Shown here piece after piece: positions 43,073-51,070 of a stretch of 64,000 nucleotides of DNA. The notes below the pieces were generated by a model that saw nothing but the letters and a program-made list of their open reading frames with translations, did not search any database and was not told the DNA's origin. The translations under genes and the position numbers were made by a program. Position 1 is the first letter of the stretch, and each line of letters begins with the position of its first letter. The stretch lies in assembly GCF_014466955.1 (NCBI RefSeq), contig NZ_AP023396.1, positions 1,302,001 to 1,366,000 on the forward strand. Reading direction: 5' to 3'. The stretch is from Nocardia wallacei. Lineage in GTDB: Bacteria > Actinomycetota > Actinomycetes > Mycobacteriales > Mycobacteriaceae.

Positions 43073-44121
43073 TAGAAGAGGCCGCCGCAGACGCTCAGGA
43101 TGATGAGCCAGACCATCGGGTAGCCCAGGATCCAGTGGAGTTCTGGCATGTGGTCGAAATTCATGCCGTAGATTCCGGCGACCATCGTCGGCACCGCCGC
43201 TATCGCGACCCAGGCGGAGATCTTGCGCATGTCGGTGTTCTGCTGCACGCTCACCTTCGCCAGCACGGCGTTGATCAGCGCGCTCAGCATCTCGTCGAAG
43301 TCGCTGATGCGTTCGGCGGCGGCGGTGTGGTGGTCGGCCACGTCGCGCAGGTAGCGCCGAATCTCCTTGGGCAGTGGCAGATCCGTGCTGCGCGAGAGCA
43401 TCTGCAGCGGCAGCGCCAGCGGATTGACCGCCCGCCGCAGCTCGACCACCTCGCGCTTGAGCTGATAGACGGCCTCGGTGGTGAGCCGGCTGCGCGGCGT
43501 GAAGACCTCCTCCTCCATCTCCTCGACGTCGTCCTCGATCTCCTGGGTGACCGACAGGTAGGAGTCCACGACGTGATCGGCGATGGCGTGCAGCACGGCG
43601 CCGGGCCCGAGCGCCAGCCGCTCCGGATTGTCCTCCAGATCCTGGCGCACCCCGTGCAGTCCGGTGTGTTCGCCGTGCCGCACCGTGATGACGAATTCCT
43701 GGCCCATGAAGATCATGATCTCGCCGGTCTCGACGATCTCGCTGACCGCGTGCAGATCGTGCTCGACGTACTTCACCGTGCGCAGCACCAGGAACAGCAC
43801 GTCGTCGTAGCGCTCCAGCTTGGGGCGCTGGCGGGCGTGCACGGCATCCTCGGCCGCCAGCTCGTGCAGGCCGAAAGTCTTTGCCACATCGTCCATTTGC
43901 GTCTCGTCCGGCGCGTGCAACCCGACCCAGACGAACCCGGCGCCGCGCTCGCGGACCTCCGCGAGCGCCTCGGCGTGGGTGAACCGGCCCGGCAGCCGAC
44001 GACCCTCCACATAGACCGCGCAGTCGATGATCGCGCGTGCGGTGGGGACCGGAATGCGGTGCGGCGGCTCTGCGGTTCGCCCGCGCCCGCGAAACGACGG
44101 CAGCGGCGGAATCTGCGGCAT
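43045..44121 (-). CDS. corA: CorA-type magnesium/cobalt channel
   Basis: A 358-residue CorA Mg2+/Co2+ channel subunit. The long cytoplasmic domain (DDAVHARQRPKLERYDDVLFLVLRTVKY near 90) precedes two C-terminal membrane helices: ISAWVAIAAVPTMVAGIYGMNF with the signature GMN selectivity motif, then PMVWLIILSVCGGLFYTF, ending in the basic tail RRNHWL. ATG 44121 is chosen since TAGCAT (44134-44129) ends 7 bases upstream and longer frames are shadows. It corresponds to Rv1239c. Downstream on its strand lies the 27-bp repeat array built on its last codons. Confidence 0.94.
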   Translation of the reverse strand: MPQIPPLPSFRGRGRTAEPPHRIPVPTARAIIDCAVYVEGRRLPGRFTHAEALAEVRERGAGFVWVGLHAPDETQMDDVAKTFGLHELAAEDAVHARQRPKLERYDDVLFLVLRTVKYVEHDLHAVSEIVETGEIMIFMGQEFVITVRHGEHTGLHGVRQDLEDNPERLALGPGAVLHAIADHVVDSYLSVTQEIEDDVEEMEEEVFTPRSRLTTEAVYQLKREVVELRRAVNPLALPLQMLSRSTDLPLPKEIRRYLRDVADHHTAAAERISDFDEMLSALINAVLAKVSVQQNTDMRKISAWVAIAAVPTMVAGIYGMNFDHMPELHWILGYPMVWLIILSVCGGLFYTFRRNHWL

Positions 44122-44173
44122 TGGGTGGATGCTACGCACGCTGATGGTCGAGGCCACACCACGGTTCGGCAAG

Positions 44174-45037
44174 ATGGACAGGGTGCGCATCGACCTGCAT
44201 ACCCATTCCACGGCCTCCGACGGCACGGACACCCCGGCCGAACTGGTCCGCAAGGCCGCCGCGGCGGGACTCGACGTGGTCGCCCTCACCGACCACGACA
44301 CCACCTCCGGCTGGGCCACGGCCGCCGACGCGCTGCCGCCCGGCCTGACCCTGGTGCGGGGCATGGAGATGTCGTGTGTGGGGCCGGGCGAGGACGGTTG
44401 GCCGGTGCCGGTGCATCTGCTGGCCTACCTGTTCGATCCGGCCGACGCCGCGTTCGCCCGCGAACGTGAGCGGCTGCGGGGCGAGCGCGCGGAACGGGTT
44501 CGCACCATGGCCGAGCGGATGGCCGCCGACGGTCTCCCGGTCGACCCGGACGAGGTCCTCGCCGCGGCGGGCCCGTCCGCCGGTCGCCCGCACCTGGCGC
44601 GCGCCCTGGTCGCAGGCGGCGTGGTGCCGACGGTGGACGCCGCCTTCGTGGATCTGCTGGCGCCGCGTGGCCGCTACTACGTCGAGAAGGCCGACACCCC
44701 GCTGCGTCGCGCGGTCGAGATGGTCGCCGCCGCAGGCGGAGTCACCGTGGTCGCGCACGCCCGGGCCCGCACGCGCGGGCGGCTGCTGGCCCTCGACGAG
44801 ATTCGTGAGCTGGCCGCGCTCGGGCTGGGCGGGCTCGAGGTCGACCATCCCGACCATCACGACGCCGACCGGGCCGTGCTGGGTGAACTGGCCGCCGAGC
44901 TGAACCTGATCACCACCGGGTCGTCGGACTACCACGGTGCCGACAAGACCATCCGGCTCGGCGAATTCACCACGGCGCCACAGCATTTCGAGACGCTGGT
45001 GGAGAAGGCGTCCGGGGTGCCGGTGATCGCGGCATGA
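44174..45037 (+). CDS. PHP-domain phosphoesterase
   Basis: A 287-residue PHP metal-dependent hydrolase of the TrpH/3',5'-nucleoside bisphosphate phosphatase group. Metal motifs: IDLHTHSTASDGTDTP near residue 7, ALTDHDTTSGW near 40, the EMS after the second strand near 63, VVAHARARTRG near 190, and the C-terminal GSSDYHG near 247. ATG 44174 is chosen; GTG 44183 is possible. It is divergent from corA with a 52-bp gap. Some relatives remove phosphate from pAp or degrade RNA 5' ends; which applies is not clear. Confidence 0.86.
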   Translation: MDRVRIDLHTHSTASDGTDTPAELVRKAAAAGLDVVALTDHDTTSGWATAADALPPGLTLVRGMEMSCVGPGEDGWPVPVHLLAYLFDPADAAFARERERLRGERAERVRTMAERMAADGLPVDPDEVLAAAGPSAGRPHLARALVAGGVVPTVDAAFVDLLAPRGRYYVEKADTPLRRAVEMVAAAGGVTVVAHARARTRGRLLALDEIRELAALGLGGLEVDHPDHHDADRAVLGELAAELNLITTGSSDYHGADKTIRLGEFTTAPQHFETLVEKASGVPVIAA

Positions 45038-45071
45038 GCGGGCTCGGCGGAGGCGGCGGCGAGGTTCGCCG

Positions 45072-45338
45072 ATGAAGGTGCTGCGCGCGGTCAGCGGCGT
45101 CGTCGCCGGTGGCCTGGTGATGCTGACCCTGGTGCTGTTCGGCGCCGCGTTCATGGGTGACCGGCGCGGGTTCCCGGGGCCCGGCACGGAGATGCTGGCC
45201 TGGCATATCGGGCTGGCGCTGATGGCCGTGGCCGCGCAGATTTTCGCCGACCGGAGTCGCGGTTTCGTGGCCTTTTTCGGGTCGGTGGTTGTTTTTGTGG
45301 CGGCAGGTTACCTATTGGTTACACAATGGTGGAATTAG
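45072..45338 (+). CDS. Small membrane protein, unknown
   Basis: An 88-residue protein with three predicted hydrophobic stretches: VSGVVAGGLVMLTLVLFGAAF (7-27), MLAWHIGLALMAVAAQIF (41-58) and VAFFGSVVVFVAAGYLLV (66-83). No family recognised. It follows the PHP gene by 34 bp, with GGCGGCGAGG upstream as a possible ribosome site. The coding pattern (strong hydrophobic periodicity, polar ends) supports a real gene; the function cannot be given. Confidence 0.7.
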   Translation: MKVLRAVSGVVAGGLVMLTLVLFGAAFMGDRRGFPGPGTEMLAWHIGLALMAVAAQIFADRSRGFVAFFGSVVVFVAAGYLLVTQWWN

Positions 45339-45371
45339 GCTGATCCCAACGGTTGCGGTCGAATGAATTGT

Positions 45372-45407
45372 GACCGAACATTTTTCTTTGTGACTGAAAT
45401 GTCGGTC
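45372..45407. promoter_or_regulatory. Inverted and direct repeats overlapping the FAD-oxidoreductase start
   Basis: GACCGAACATTT (45372-45383) and AAATGTCGGTC (45397-45407) form an 11-bp inverted repeat with one bulged A and a 13-base loop. The same place holds a direct repeat TTGTGAC(C/T)GAA (45368-45378 and 45388-45398), 20 bp apart. The right arm contains ATG 45399, so an RNA hairpin would hide that start. It could be an operator or a translational switch. Confidence 0.5.
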
Positions 45408-46937
45408 GATGTGCTGGTGCTGGGTGGTGGGCCCGCCGGAGTATGGGCCGCGCTGGCCGCCGCACAGGCCGGCGCCCGGGTGGCGGTGGTCGACAAGGGT
45501 CGTTGCGGCAGCAGCGGCCCGACCGCGAAAGGTGCTGCCGCACTGTGGTATATCCCGCCCGGCCCCGCCCGTGCGGAGGCGGTGCGACGCAGCTACCGGC
45601 ACGGCGGTCGCCTGGGCGATCCGGAATGGATGGATCGGGTGCTGGCGGAGACCTACCACCGGGTCGATCAGCTGGTGCGCTGGGGATATCGATTTCCGGT
45701 CGACCGGGTGGGACGGCCTGCCCGAATCTGCCTGAACGGCGCGACATATCTCGGCCGAATGCGGCGCGGTCTGCTCGCGGCGGGAGTACGCGTTCTCGAC
45801 CACCACCCCGCCCTGCAATTACTCATCGATTCCGACGGCACGGTGTCCGGTGCGTGCGGGGTGCGGCCGCACGACGAATTCGACGAGTGGACGGTCCGCG
45901 CCGGTGCGGTGGTGCTGGCGACCGGCGGCTGCGCCTTCCTGTCCGGCGGCGCGGGCAGCGACGTGGACACCGGTGACGGTCTGCTGATGGGTGCGGAGGT
46001 CGGCGCGGAACTGTCGGGCATGGAGTTCTCCAACGCCTACGCCCTCACCCCGGTGGGCGATATCCGCCCGGCCCTGCACTTCGCCACCCTGTACGACGAA
46101 TCCGGCACACCGCTCGGCGGCGCCGGGCTCGGCTCGCGGGCCGCGGCGTTCGCCGCCCTCGCCGACGGCCGCCGGGTGTATGCCGCGCTGGACGAGATTC
46201 CCGGCCCGCTGCGTAAACAACTGGCTCGCACGCCGTGGTTCACCGCCCGGGGCGGCGATCCGGTGCGGGTGCCGCTGCGCGCTGTCCTGGAGGGCACGGT
46301 ACGCGGCACCGGCGGCCTGCAGCTTGCCGGATTCGACTGTGCCACAACGGTTCCCGGGCTGTACGGGGCGGGTGACGTGACCACGCGCGAGCCTGTGACG
46401 GGCGCGGTCGGCGGCTTCGGCGGTCAGGGTGGGGCCTGGGCGATGTCGTCGGGGGCGTGGGCCGGCGCGGGTGCGGCGCGGTTCGCGTTCGCGCGCGGAC
46501 GGCCGGGCCGCGCCCGCCCGGCGCCCGGTGCGGGCCTGAACGCCACGGCCGGTATCGATCCGCGGGCTGTCGTGGGTCTGGTGCAGGAGCACACGCTGCC
46601 GTTGCGGCGCAGTTACTGGCGCAGCGCGGGCAGCCTGCGCGACAGCATCGCCGAACTCGACGGCATGTGGCCGGTGACGGAGGTCGATCTCGGCGGCCGC
46701 GGCCCGCAGCGGCTGCGCGCCCGGCAGGCGGCGGCGTTGCTGGCGGTGGCGCGGTGGACCAAATACAGTGCGCTCGCCCGCCCCGAGTCGCGCGGAATGC
46801 ACCGGCGCACCGACCACCCGGACGAGGCCGGTGACTGGCGGGTCCGGTTGCGGGCCGGCGGGGTGGCGTCGGTCTGGGTGCGGCCGGAGCAGTGCGATCC
46901 GGGGACGGCCCCGCACCGGGATCTCACTCCGGCGTAA
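45399..46937 (+). CDS. FAD-dependent oxidoreductase (fumarate reductase/AprA/NadB-like flavoprotein)
   Basis: A 512-residue flavoprotein. The dinucleotide fold VDVLVLGGGPAGVWAALAAAQAGARVAVVDKG is at residues 3-33, SSGPTAKGAAALW near 37 resembles the FAD loop of the succinate dehydrogenase/L-aspartate oxidase group, VVLATGGCAFLSGG near 170 is a typical ATGG, and LYGAGDVTTREPVTGAVGGFGGQGG near 318 is the second FAD contact. The substrate is unknown and there are no sdhB/C partners nearby. Starts ATG 45363, GTG 45390 and ATG 45399 are all in frame; 45399 opens the conserved fold, but an inverted repeat covers it. Confidence 0.8.
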   Translation: MSVDVLVLGGGPAGVWAALAAAQAGARVAVVDKGRCGSSGPTAKGAAALWYIPPGPARAEAVRRSYRHGGRLGDPEWMDRVLAETYHRVDQLVRWGYRFPVDRVGRPARICLNGATYLGRMRRGLLAAGVRVLDHHPALQLLIDSDGTVSGACGVRPHDEFDEWTVRAGAVVLATGGCAFLSGGAGSDVDTGDGLLMGAEVGAELSGMEFSNAYALTPVGDIRPALHFATLYDESGTPLGGAGLGSRAAAFAALADGRRVYAALDEIPGPLRKQLARTPWFTARGGDPVRVPLRAVLEGTVRGTGGLQLAGFDCATTVPGLYGAGDVTTREPVTGAVGGFGGQGGAWAMSSGAWAGAGAARFAFARGRPGRARPAPGAGLNATAGIDPRAVVGLVQEHTLPLRRSYWRSAGSLRDSIAELDGMWPVTEVDLGGRGPQRLRARQAAALLAVARWTKYSALARPESRGMHRRTDHPDEAGDWRVRLRAGGVASVWVRPEQCDPGTAPHRDLTPA

Positions 46938-47427
46938 CGACCTCACACCCGGTCGGCTCCGAGTGGTGCGACAGCTCACCCGCTCCGGCCGTCGAGCTGC
47001 GAGTTTCCGCTTACCCAGGGGTAATTCGAGGCCGCTACCCTCGGTAGATGGCAGCACTCGTCGCACAGCGATTTGGCAAGTCCGGGCTCCGGCTGGCAGA
47101 ATGTTGCGGATTCCCGGCCGACGCCACCGCCCGGCCCGGGACGGTTGGTGAGTTTCGGTTCGTGACGCACGGCTCCGAATCGCGGATCACCCCACTGTAT
47201 TGCCCGGACCCACCCGTCCGGTTCTCGCTCGACATATCTGTGCGGCGACCAGCGGACCGAATGCCGTCATGCCCCGCGTGACTTGCCGCGTCGTAGCTAC
47301 CGCGCGGTATCGAACCGACCGCCGCGAGCGGGCGCAGCGAACCCGTGAGTAACCCGAAAAACCACTGATCCCGATACCCGGCGGTAACCGTCAGCCGGGG
47401 TAGCCACCACCGAGCAGGAGTGAGATC
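46938..47427. other. 490-bp non-coding stretch before malic enzyme
   Basis: This gap has no ORF I would call. A 77-codon frame starting at 47048 has no ribosome site, biased composition or family likeness. Features seen are a short palindromic CGGCGGTAACCG (47380-47391), a run GTAACCCGAAAAACC (about 47350), and the malic-enzyme ribosome site AGGAG at 47416-47420. It probably holds a promoter with a long leader. Confidence 0.5.
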
Positions 47428-48648
47428 GTGTCACCCGTGACTGACGCACCGAACGCCGCCACGGCGAGCCGTGAGAATGATGCGGCCAGCCTGTCCGCCA
47501 TTACGCACGAAGAAATTTTCGCGGGCCATCTCGGGGGCAAGCTCTCGGTGGAACTGGCCGCCCCGCTGGACACCCAGCGCGATCTCTCGATCGCCTACAC
47601 CCCCGGCGTCGCGCAGGTCAGCCGTGCCATCGCCAAGGACGAGCAGCTGGCCAAGCGTTACACCTGGACCGATCGGCTGGTCGTGGTCGTCTCCGACGGC
47701 ACCGCCGTGCTCGGCCTGGGCGACATCGGCCCGCGCGCGTCGCTGCCGGTGATGGAGGGCAAGGCCGCGCTGTTCAAGAAGTTCGCCGGTCTGGACTCGA
47801 TCCCGCTGGTGCTCGACACCAAGGACGTCGACGAGATCGTGGAGACGCTGATCCGGCTGCGTCCGAGTTTCGGCGCGGTGAACCTCGAGGACATCTCCGC
47901 GCCGCGCTGCTTCGAGATCGAGCGCCGGGTCGTCGAGGCGCTGGACTGCCCGGTGATGCACGACGACCAGCACGGCACCGCGATCGTGGTGCTGGCCGCG
48001 CTCAACGGCGCCGCCAAGGTGCTGGGCCGTGACATCTCGGGAATGAAGGTCGTGGTGTCGGGCGCCGGTGCGGCCGGTGTCGCGTGCACCAACATCCTGC
48101 TGGCGGCGGGCGTGTCCGACATCGTGGTGCTGGACTCGCGCGGCATCGTCGGCCGCGACCGCTCCGACCTGAACGCCGTGAAGGCCGAGCTGGCCGAGCG
48201 GACCAACCCGCGCGGGCTCTCCGGTGGCGCCGCCGAGGCGATGGCCGGGGCCGACGTGTTCCTGGGTCTGTCGGCGGGCACCATCGCCGAGGATCTGATC
48301 GCGTCGATGTCCCCGGAGTCGGTCGTGTTCGCGATGTCCAACCCGGACCCGGAGATCCACCCGGAGGTCGCGCACAAGTACGCCGCCGTCGTGGCCACCG
48401 GCCGCAGCGACTTCCCGAACCAGATCAACAACGTGCTCGCCTTCCCCGGTGTCTTCAAGGGCGCGCTGGACGCGGGCGCCCGGCGCATCACCGAGGGCAT
48501 GAAGGTGGCCGCGGCCAACGCGATCTTCAACGTGGTGGCCGACGAGCTGGCTCCCGACAAGATCATCCCGAGCCCGCTCGACCCGCGCGTCGCCCCGGCG
48601 GTCGCCGAGGCCGTCGCCGCCACCGCACGCGCGGAGGGCGTTGCGTAA
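47428..48648 (+). CDS. NAD(P)-dependent malic enzyme
   Basis: A 406-residue short-form (MaeB/SfcA-like) malic enzyme, converting malate to pyruvate and CO2. Features: THEEIFAGHLGGKLSVELAAPL near residue 28, SIAYTPGVAQVSRAI near 53 with the catalytic Tyr, LGLGDIGPRASLPVMEGKAALFKKFAGLDSIPLVLDT near 95 (landmark PVMEGKAALFK with the Lys), NLEDISAPRCFEIE near 155, the NAD fold VVVSGAGAAGVACTNILL near 213, and SRSDFPNQINNVLAFPG near 325. GTG 47428 has AGGAG 7 bases upstream. It could supply NADPH for lipid synthesis. A strong hairpin terminator follows. Confidence 0.93.
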   Translation: MSPVTDAPNAATASRENDAASLSAITHEEIFAGHLGGKLSVELAAPLDTQRDLSIAYTPGVAQVSRAIAKDEQLAKRYTWTDRLVVVVSDGTAVLGLGDIGPRASLPVMEGKAALFKKFAGLDSIPLVLDTKDVDEIVETLIRLRPSFGAVNLEDISAPRCFEIERRVVEALDCPVMHDDQHGTAIVVLAALNGAAKVLGRDISGMKVVVSGAGAAGVACTNILLAAGVSDIVVLDSRGIVGRDRSDLNAVKAELAERTNPRGLSGGAAEAMAGADVFLGLSAGTIAEDLIASMSPESVVFAMSNPDPEIHPEVAHKYAAVVATGRSDFPNQINNVLAFPGVFKGALDAGARRITEGMKVAAANAIFNVVADELAPDKIIPSPLDPRVAPAVAEAVAATARAEGVA

Positions 48649-48667
48649 CAAGCTGTTTCGCTGACGA

Positions 48668-48701
48668 AGGCGCCCGGCCACCGCGGCCGGGCGCCTCTCG
48701 T
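48668..48701 (+). terminator. Rho-independent terminator after malic enzyme
   Basis: AGGCGCCCGGCC (48668-48679), loop ACCGC, GGCCGGGCGCCT (48685-48696): a perfect 12-bp GC stem, followed by CTCGTTT. It starts 19 bases after the malic enzyme stop and is the clearest intrinsic terminator in the window. Confidence 0.85.
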
Positions 48702-48844
48702 TTCGCGGCGATCGGCGCTGGTTTCCACCACGCTGCTGGATCGGCGAAGCTCCGACTACGATTCGACTTCGGACGGCCACCTGCCGGTCGTCCGCGGTGT
48801 CAGCCGTGTCGTTCTTATCAACTATCGGGAGTGGGTGTCGCCGG

Positions 48845-49840
48845 ATGGTGTTGGCCGCATCGGTGCGGATGTCGGCGCGCGCGGTGGTCGCGGTCCTGGC
48901 CGCCACGCTGGTTGTCTCCTGTTCGGACGGCGATTCCGGGGCGGCGATCACGGTCGGCGCCGGGAATTCCGCCCAGTCCGAACTGATCGCCGAGATCTAC
49001 GCCGGGGCGCTGGCCCGCGGTGGCACGCCGACCGCCACCCGCACCCGGCTCGGGCAGCGGGGCGACTATCTGGCCGCGCTCGACGCCGGCACGGTGCAAC
49101 TGGTCGGCGACGACAGCGGGGACCTGCTGAGCGCCCTGGACGCGGGGTCGCGGGCGCGGTGGCCCGACAAGCTCGCCGCGGCCGCCGCCACCACCACGCC
49201 CGCGCCCGGCGCGAAACCCGTTCCCGACGTGTCGGACGCGGTCAGCCGCGCGCTGCCCGAGGGCCTGGCGGTGTCGGATATCGCCGACGGCACCGATCTG
49301 CGCCCGTCCTTCGTGTTCGCGCCCGCGCCCGCCCAGCAGTTCCCGGACTCGCTGGCGGACCTGGCCCCGCACTGTGGCGAGCTGACCGTCGGCATCGCCA
49401 CCGGCAGCGAACTGGATCCGCTGCGCCGTTCGCCGGACCCGCGCCACGACGTCCTCGACCCGCTGCACGCCGTCTACGGCTGCGACATCACCCACCACAC
49501 GGTCTATCCGAGCGACTCCGAACTCCGGAAAGCGTTGCGGGACGGACAGATTCAGGCCGGTGTGCTGACCGCCCCGGTGACCCTGCTGCCCGGCGGGGCC
49601 GGTGAGCTGGTGCCGATCGCCGATCCCGACTACGCCTTCCGCGCCCGGAGCGTCATCCCGCTGTTTCGCAAGGGCGCGCTGAGCGGGCGCCAGATCAAGC
49701 AGCTCAATCGGGTGGCGGGCGAACTCACCACCGCTGACCTGGCAACGGACAGTCTGACCGAGATGGTGCGCCGCATCCGTGACGACCATGCGGTGCCGCG
49801 CGAGCTGGCCCGCGCCTGGCTGGACGCCCACGACATCTGA
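48845..49840 (+). CDS. OpuAC-like glycine betaine/choline-binding lipoprotein
   Basis: A 331-residue lipoprotein. The signal VRMSARAVVAVLAATLVVSCSDG ends in a lipobox VVSC near residue 26. The mature part follows the OpuAC/ProX substrate-binding pattern: ITVGAGNSAQSELIAEIYAGALARGG, then RTRLGQRGDYLAALDAGTVQLVGDDSG, and VLTAPVTLLPGG. No ABC permease or ATPase gene is adjacent, so it is an orphan or pairs with a distant transporter. ATG 48845 is chosen; GTG 48797 and ATG 48869 are in frame. Osmolyte binding is inferred from the family. Confidence 0.78.
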   Translation: MVLAASVRMSARAVVAVLAATLVVSCSDGDSGAAITVGAGNSAQSELIAEIYAGALARGGTPTATRTRLGQRGDYLAALDAGTVQLVGDDSGDLLSALDAGSRARWPDKLAAAAATTTPAPGAKPVPDVSDAVSRALPEGLAVSDIADGTDLRPSFVFAPAPAQQFPDSLADLAPHCGELTVGIATGSELDPLRRSPDPRHDVLDPLHAVYGCDITHHTVYPSDSELRKALRDGQIQAGVLTAPVTLLPGGAGELVPIADPDYAFRARSVIPLFRKGALSGRQIKQLNRVAGELTTADLATDSLTEMVRRIRDDHAVPRELARAWLDAHDI

Positions 49841-49928
49841 TCCGGGTGCGCCCGGGCCCCGGTGCCGAGGCGCCGCGGTGGGCCGGGCGTAAAGTCGGGG
49901 AGAGATCGCCGACCATCCGGGGGTCCGC

Positions 49929-50894
49929 ATGATCTTGGTAGTTGTACTGGGAGTGCTGGCCGCGTTCCTGTTCGCGACGGCCGGGTTCCTGCAGCAGCGA
50001 GCGGCCCGCGAGGTAGTGGCGGAACAGCCGCGAGCCGCGCGGGTCCCGGGCCTGACGATGTTGATGCGCCGCCTGTTGCGGAGCCGGACCTGGCTGCGAG
50101 GCTGGCTGACGAATCTGGCCGGCTTCCTCACCCAGGCCGCGGCGCTGCAGGTGGGCTCGGTCGCCGCCGTGCAGCCCCTGATGTCGACGCAGTTGCTGTT
50201 CGCGGTGCCGCTGGAGGCGGCCGGGCGGCAGCGGCGCCCGCTGCCCCGGGACCTGCTCTACGCGCTGCTGGTGTGCGTGGGGCTGGCGGTGCTGTTCAGC
50301 GTGGAGGGCGCCGCGCCGCTGTCGGGCGATCCGGAACGGTCCCGGGTGCTGCTGGCGACGGTCTCGGCGGCCGGACTGGTCGCGCTGCTCGCCGCGGTCA
50401 GCACCCGCTGTTCGATCCGCGTCGCGGCCAACCTGGTCGCCGTCGCCGCGGGCATCTGTTTCGCGATGAGCGCGGTGTTCATGAAGCTCACGACCGACGA
50501 CCTGCTGCACCGCGGAGTTCCGGCAACCGCGGTGGACTGGCCGGGATATCTGCTGGCCCTGTCCACGCTGAGTGGCCTGCTGCTGGAACAGGCCGCCTTC
50601 GCCGCGGGCCCGCTGCCCTGGGCGATCGCGGCGATGAGCGTCACCAACCCCGTGACCAGCTACATCGTCGGCATCCTGGCCTTCCGGGTGACGATCCCGC
50701 TGGAGCCGGGCGCGCTGGCCGGTATCGCGGTCGCCGGTGCGCTGATGGCATGGGGGATCGCCGGACTCGCGCATTCCCCGCTGGCGCAGGCGTTCTACGA
50801 CAACACCGAGGCAGCCCCGGACGACGAATACGCGCTGCGCGCCGACGGCGGCGGCTCCCCGACCAGTGCGGAACCCGGCGACGGTGGTCGCTGA
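49929..50894 (+). CDS. DMT superfamily transporter (EamA/NIPA-like)
   Basis: A 321-residue membrane protein with about nine or ten hydrophobic segments, starting MILVVVLGVLAAFLFATAGFLQQ and including LQVGSVAAVQPLMSTQLLFAV near 75, typical of the actinobacterial DMT group with a repeated GxxxAxQ-like helix. It likely moves a metabolite or Mg2+ across the membrane. GGGGG lies 5 bases before ATG 49929. The C-terminal 40 residues are polar and cytoplasmic. It is monocistronic by spacing: 88 bp from the lipoprotein and 176 bp from the next gene. Confidence 0.82.
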   Translation: MILVVVLGVLAAFLFATAGFLQQRAAREVVAEQPRAARVPGLTMLMRRLLRSRTWLRGWLTNLAGFLTQAAALQVGSVAAVQPLMSTQLLFAVPLEAAGRQRRPLPRDLLYALLVCVGLAVLFSVEGAAPLSGDPERSRVLLATVSAAGLVALLAAVSTRCSIRVAANLVAVAAGICFAMSAVFMKLTTDDLLHRGVPATAVDWPGYLLALSTLSGLLLEQAAFAAGPLPWAIAAMSVTNPVTSYIVGILAFRVTIPLEPGALAGIAVAGALMAWGIAGLAHSPLAQAFYDNTEAAPDDEYALRADGGGSPTSAEPGDGGR

Positions 50895-51070
50895 AATCGC
50901 GACGCGCCGAGACAGCGGCGGCCGAGTATTCGTGACGGGCATCGAACCGCGGTCTCGAGCCCGTGTGGGCGGCGAGCGTGGCGCGGCGGCGGAATTCGAG
51001 CGCCACTTGCCGATAATTAGCCTGCCGAAAGATCTTAACGAGCCGTGTCACCTGTGTTATTACGGTTGAC

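Noticed and set aside
45038..45071. Short ORF between the PHP and small membrane genes
   Set aside because: ATG at 45034-45036 opens only about 13 Gly-rich codons, ending at the next gene's start.
47048..47281. A 77-codon plus-strand frame in the gap before malic enzyme
   Set aside because: No ribosome site, no -10 at leaderless distance, and the protein has no hydrophobic or conserved pattern.
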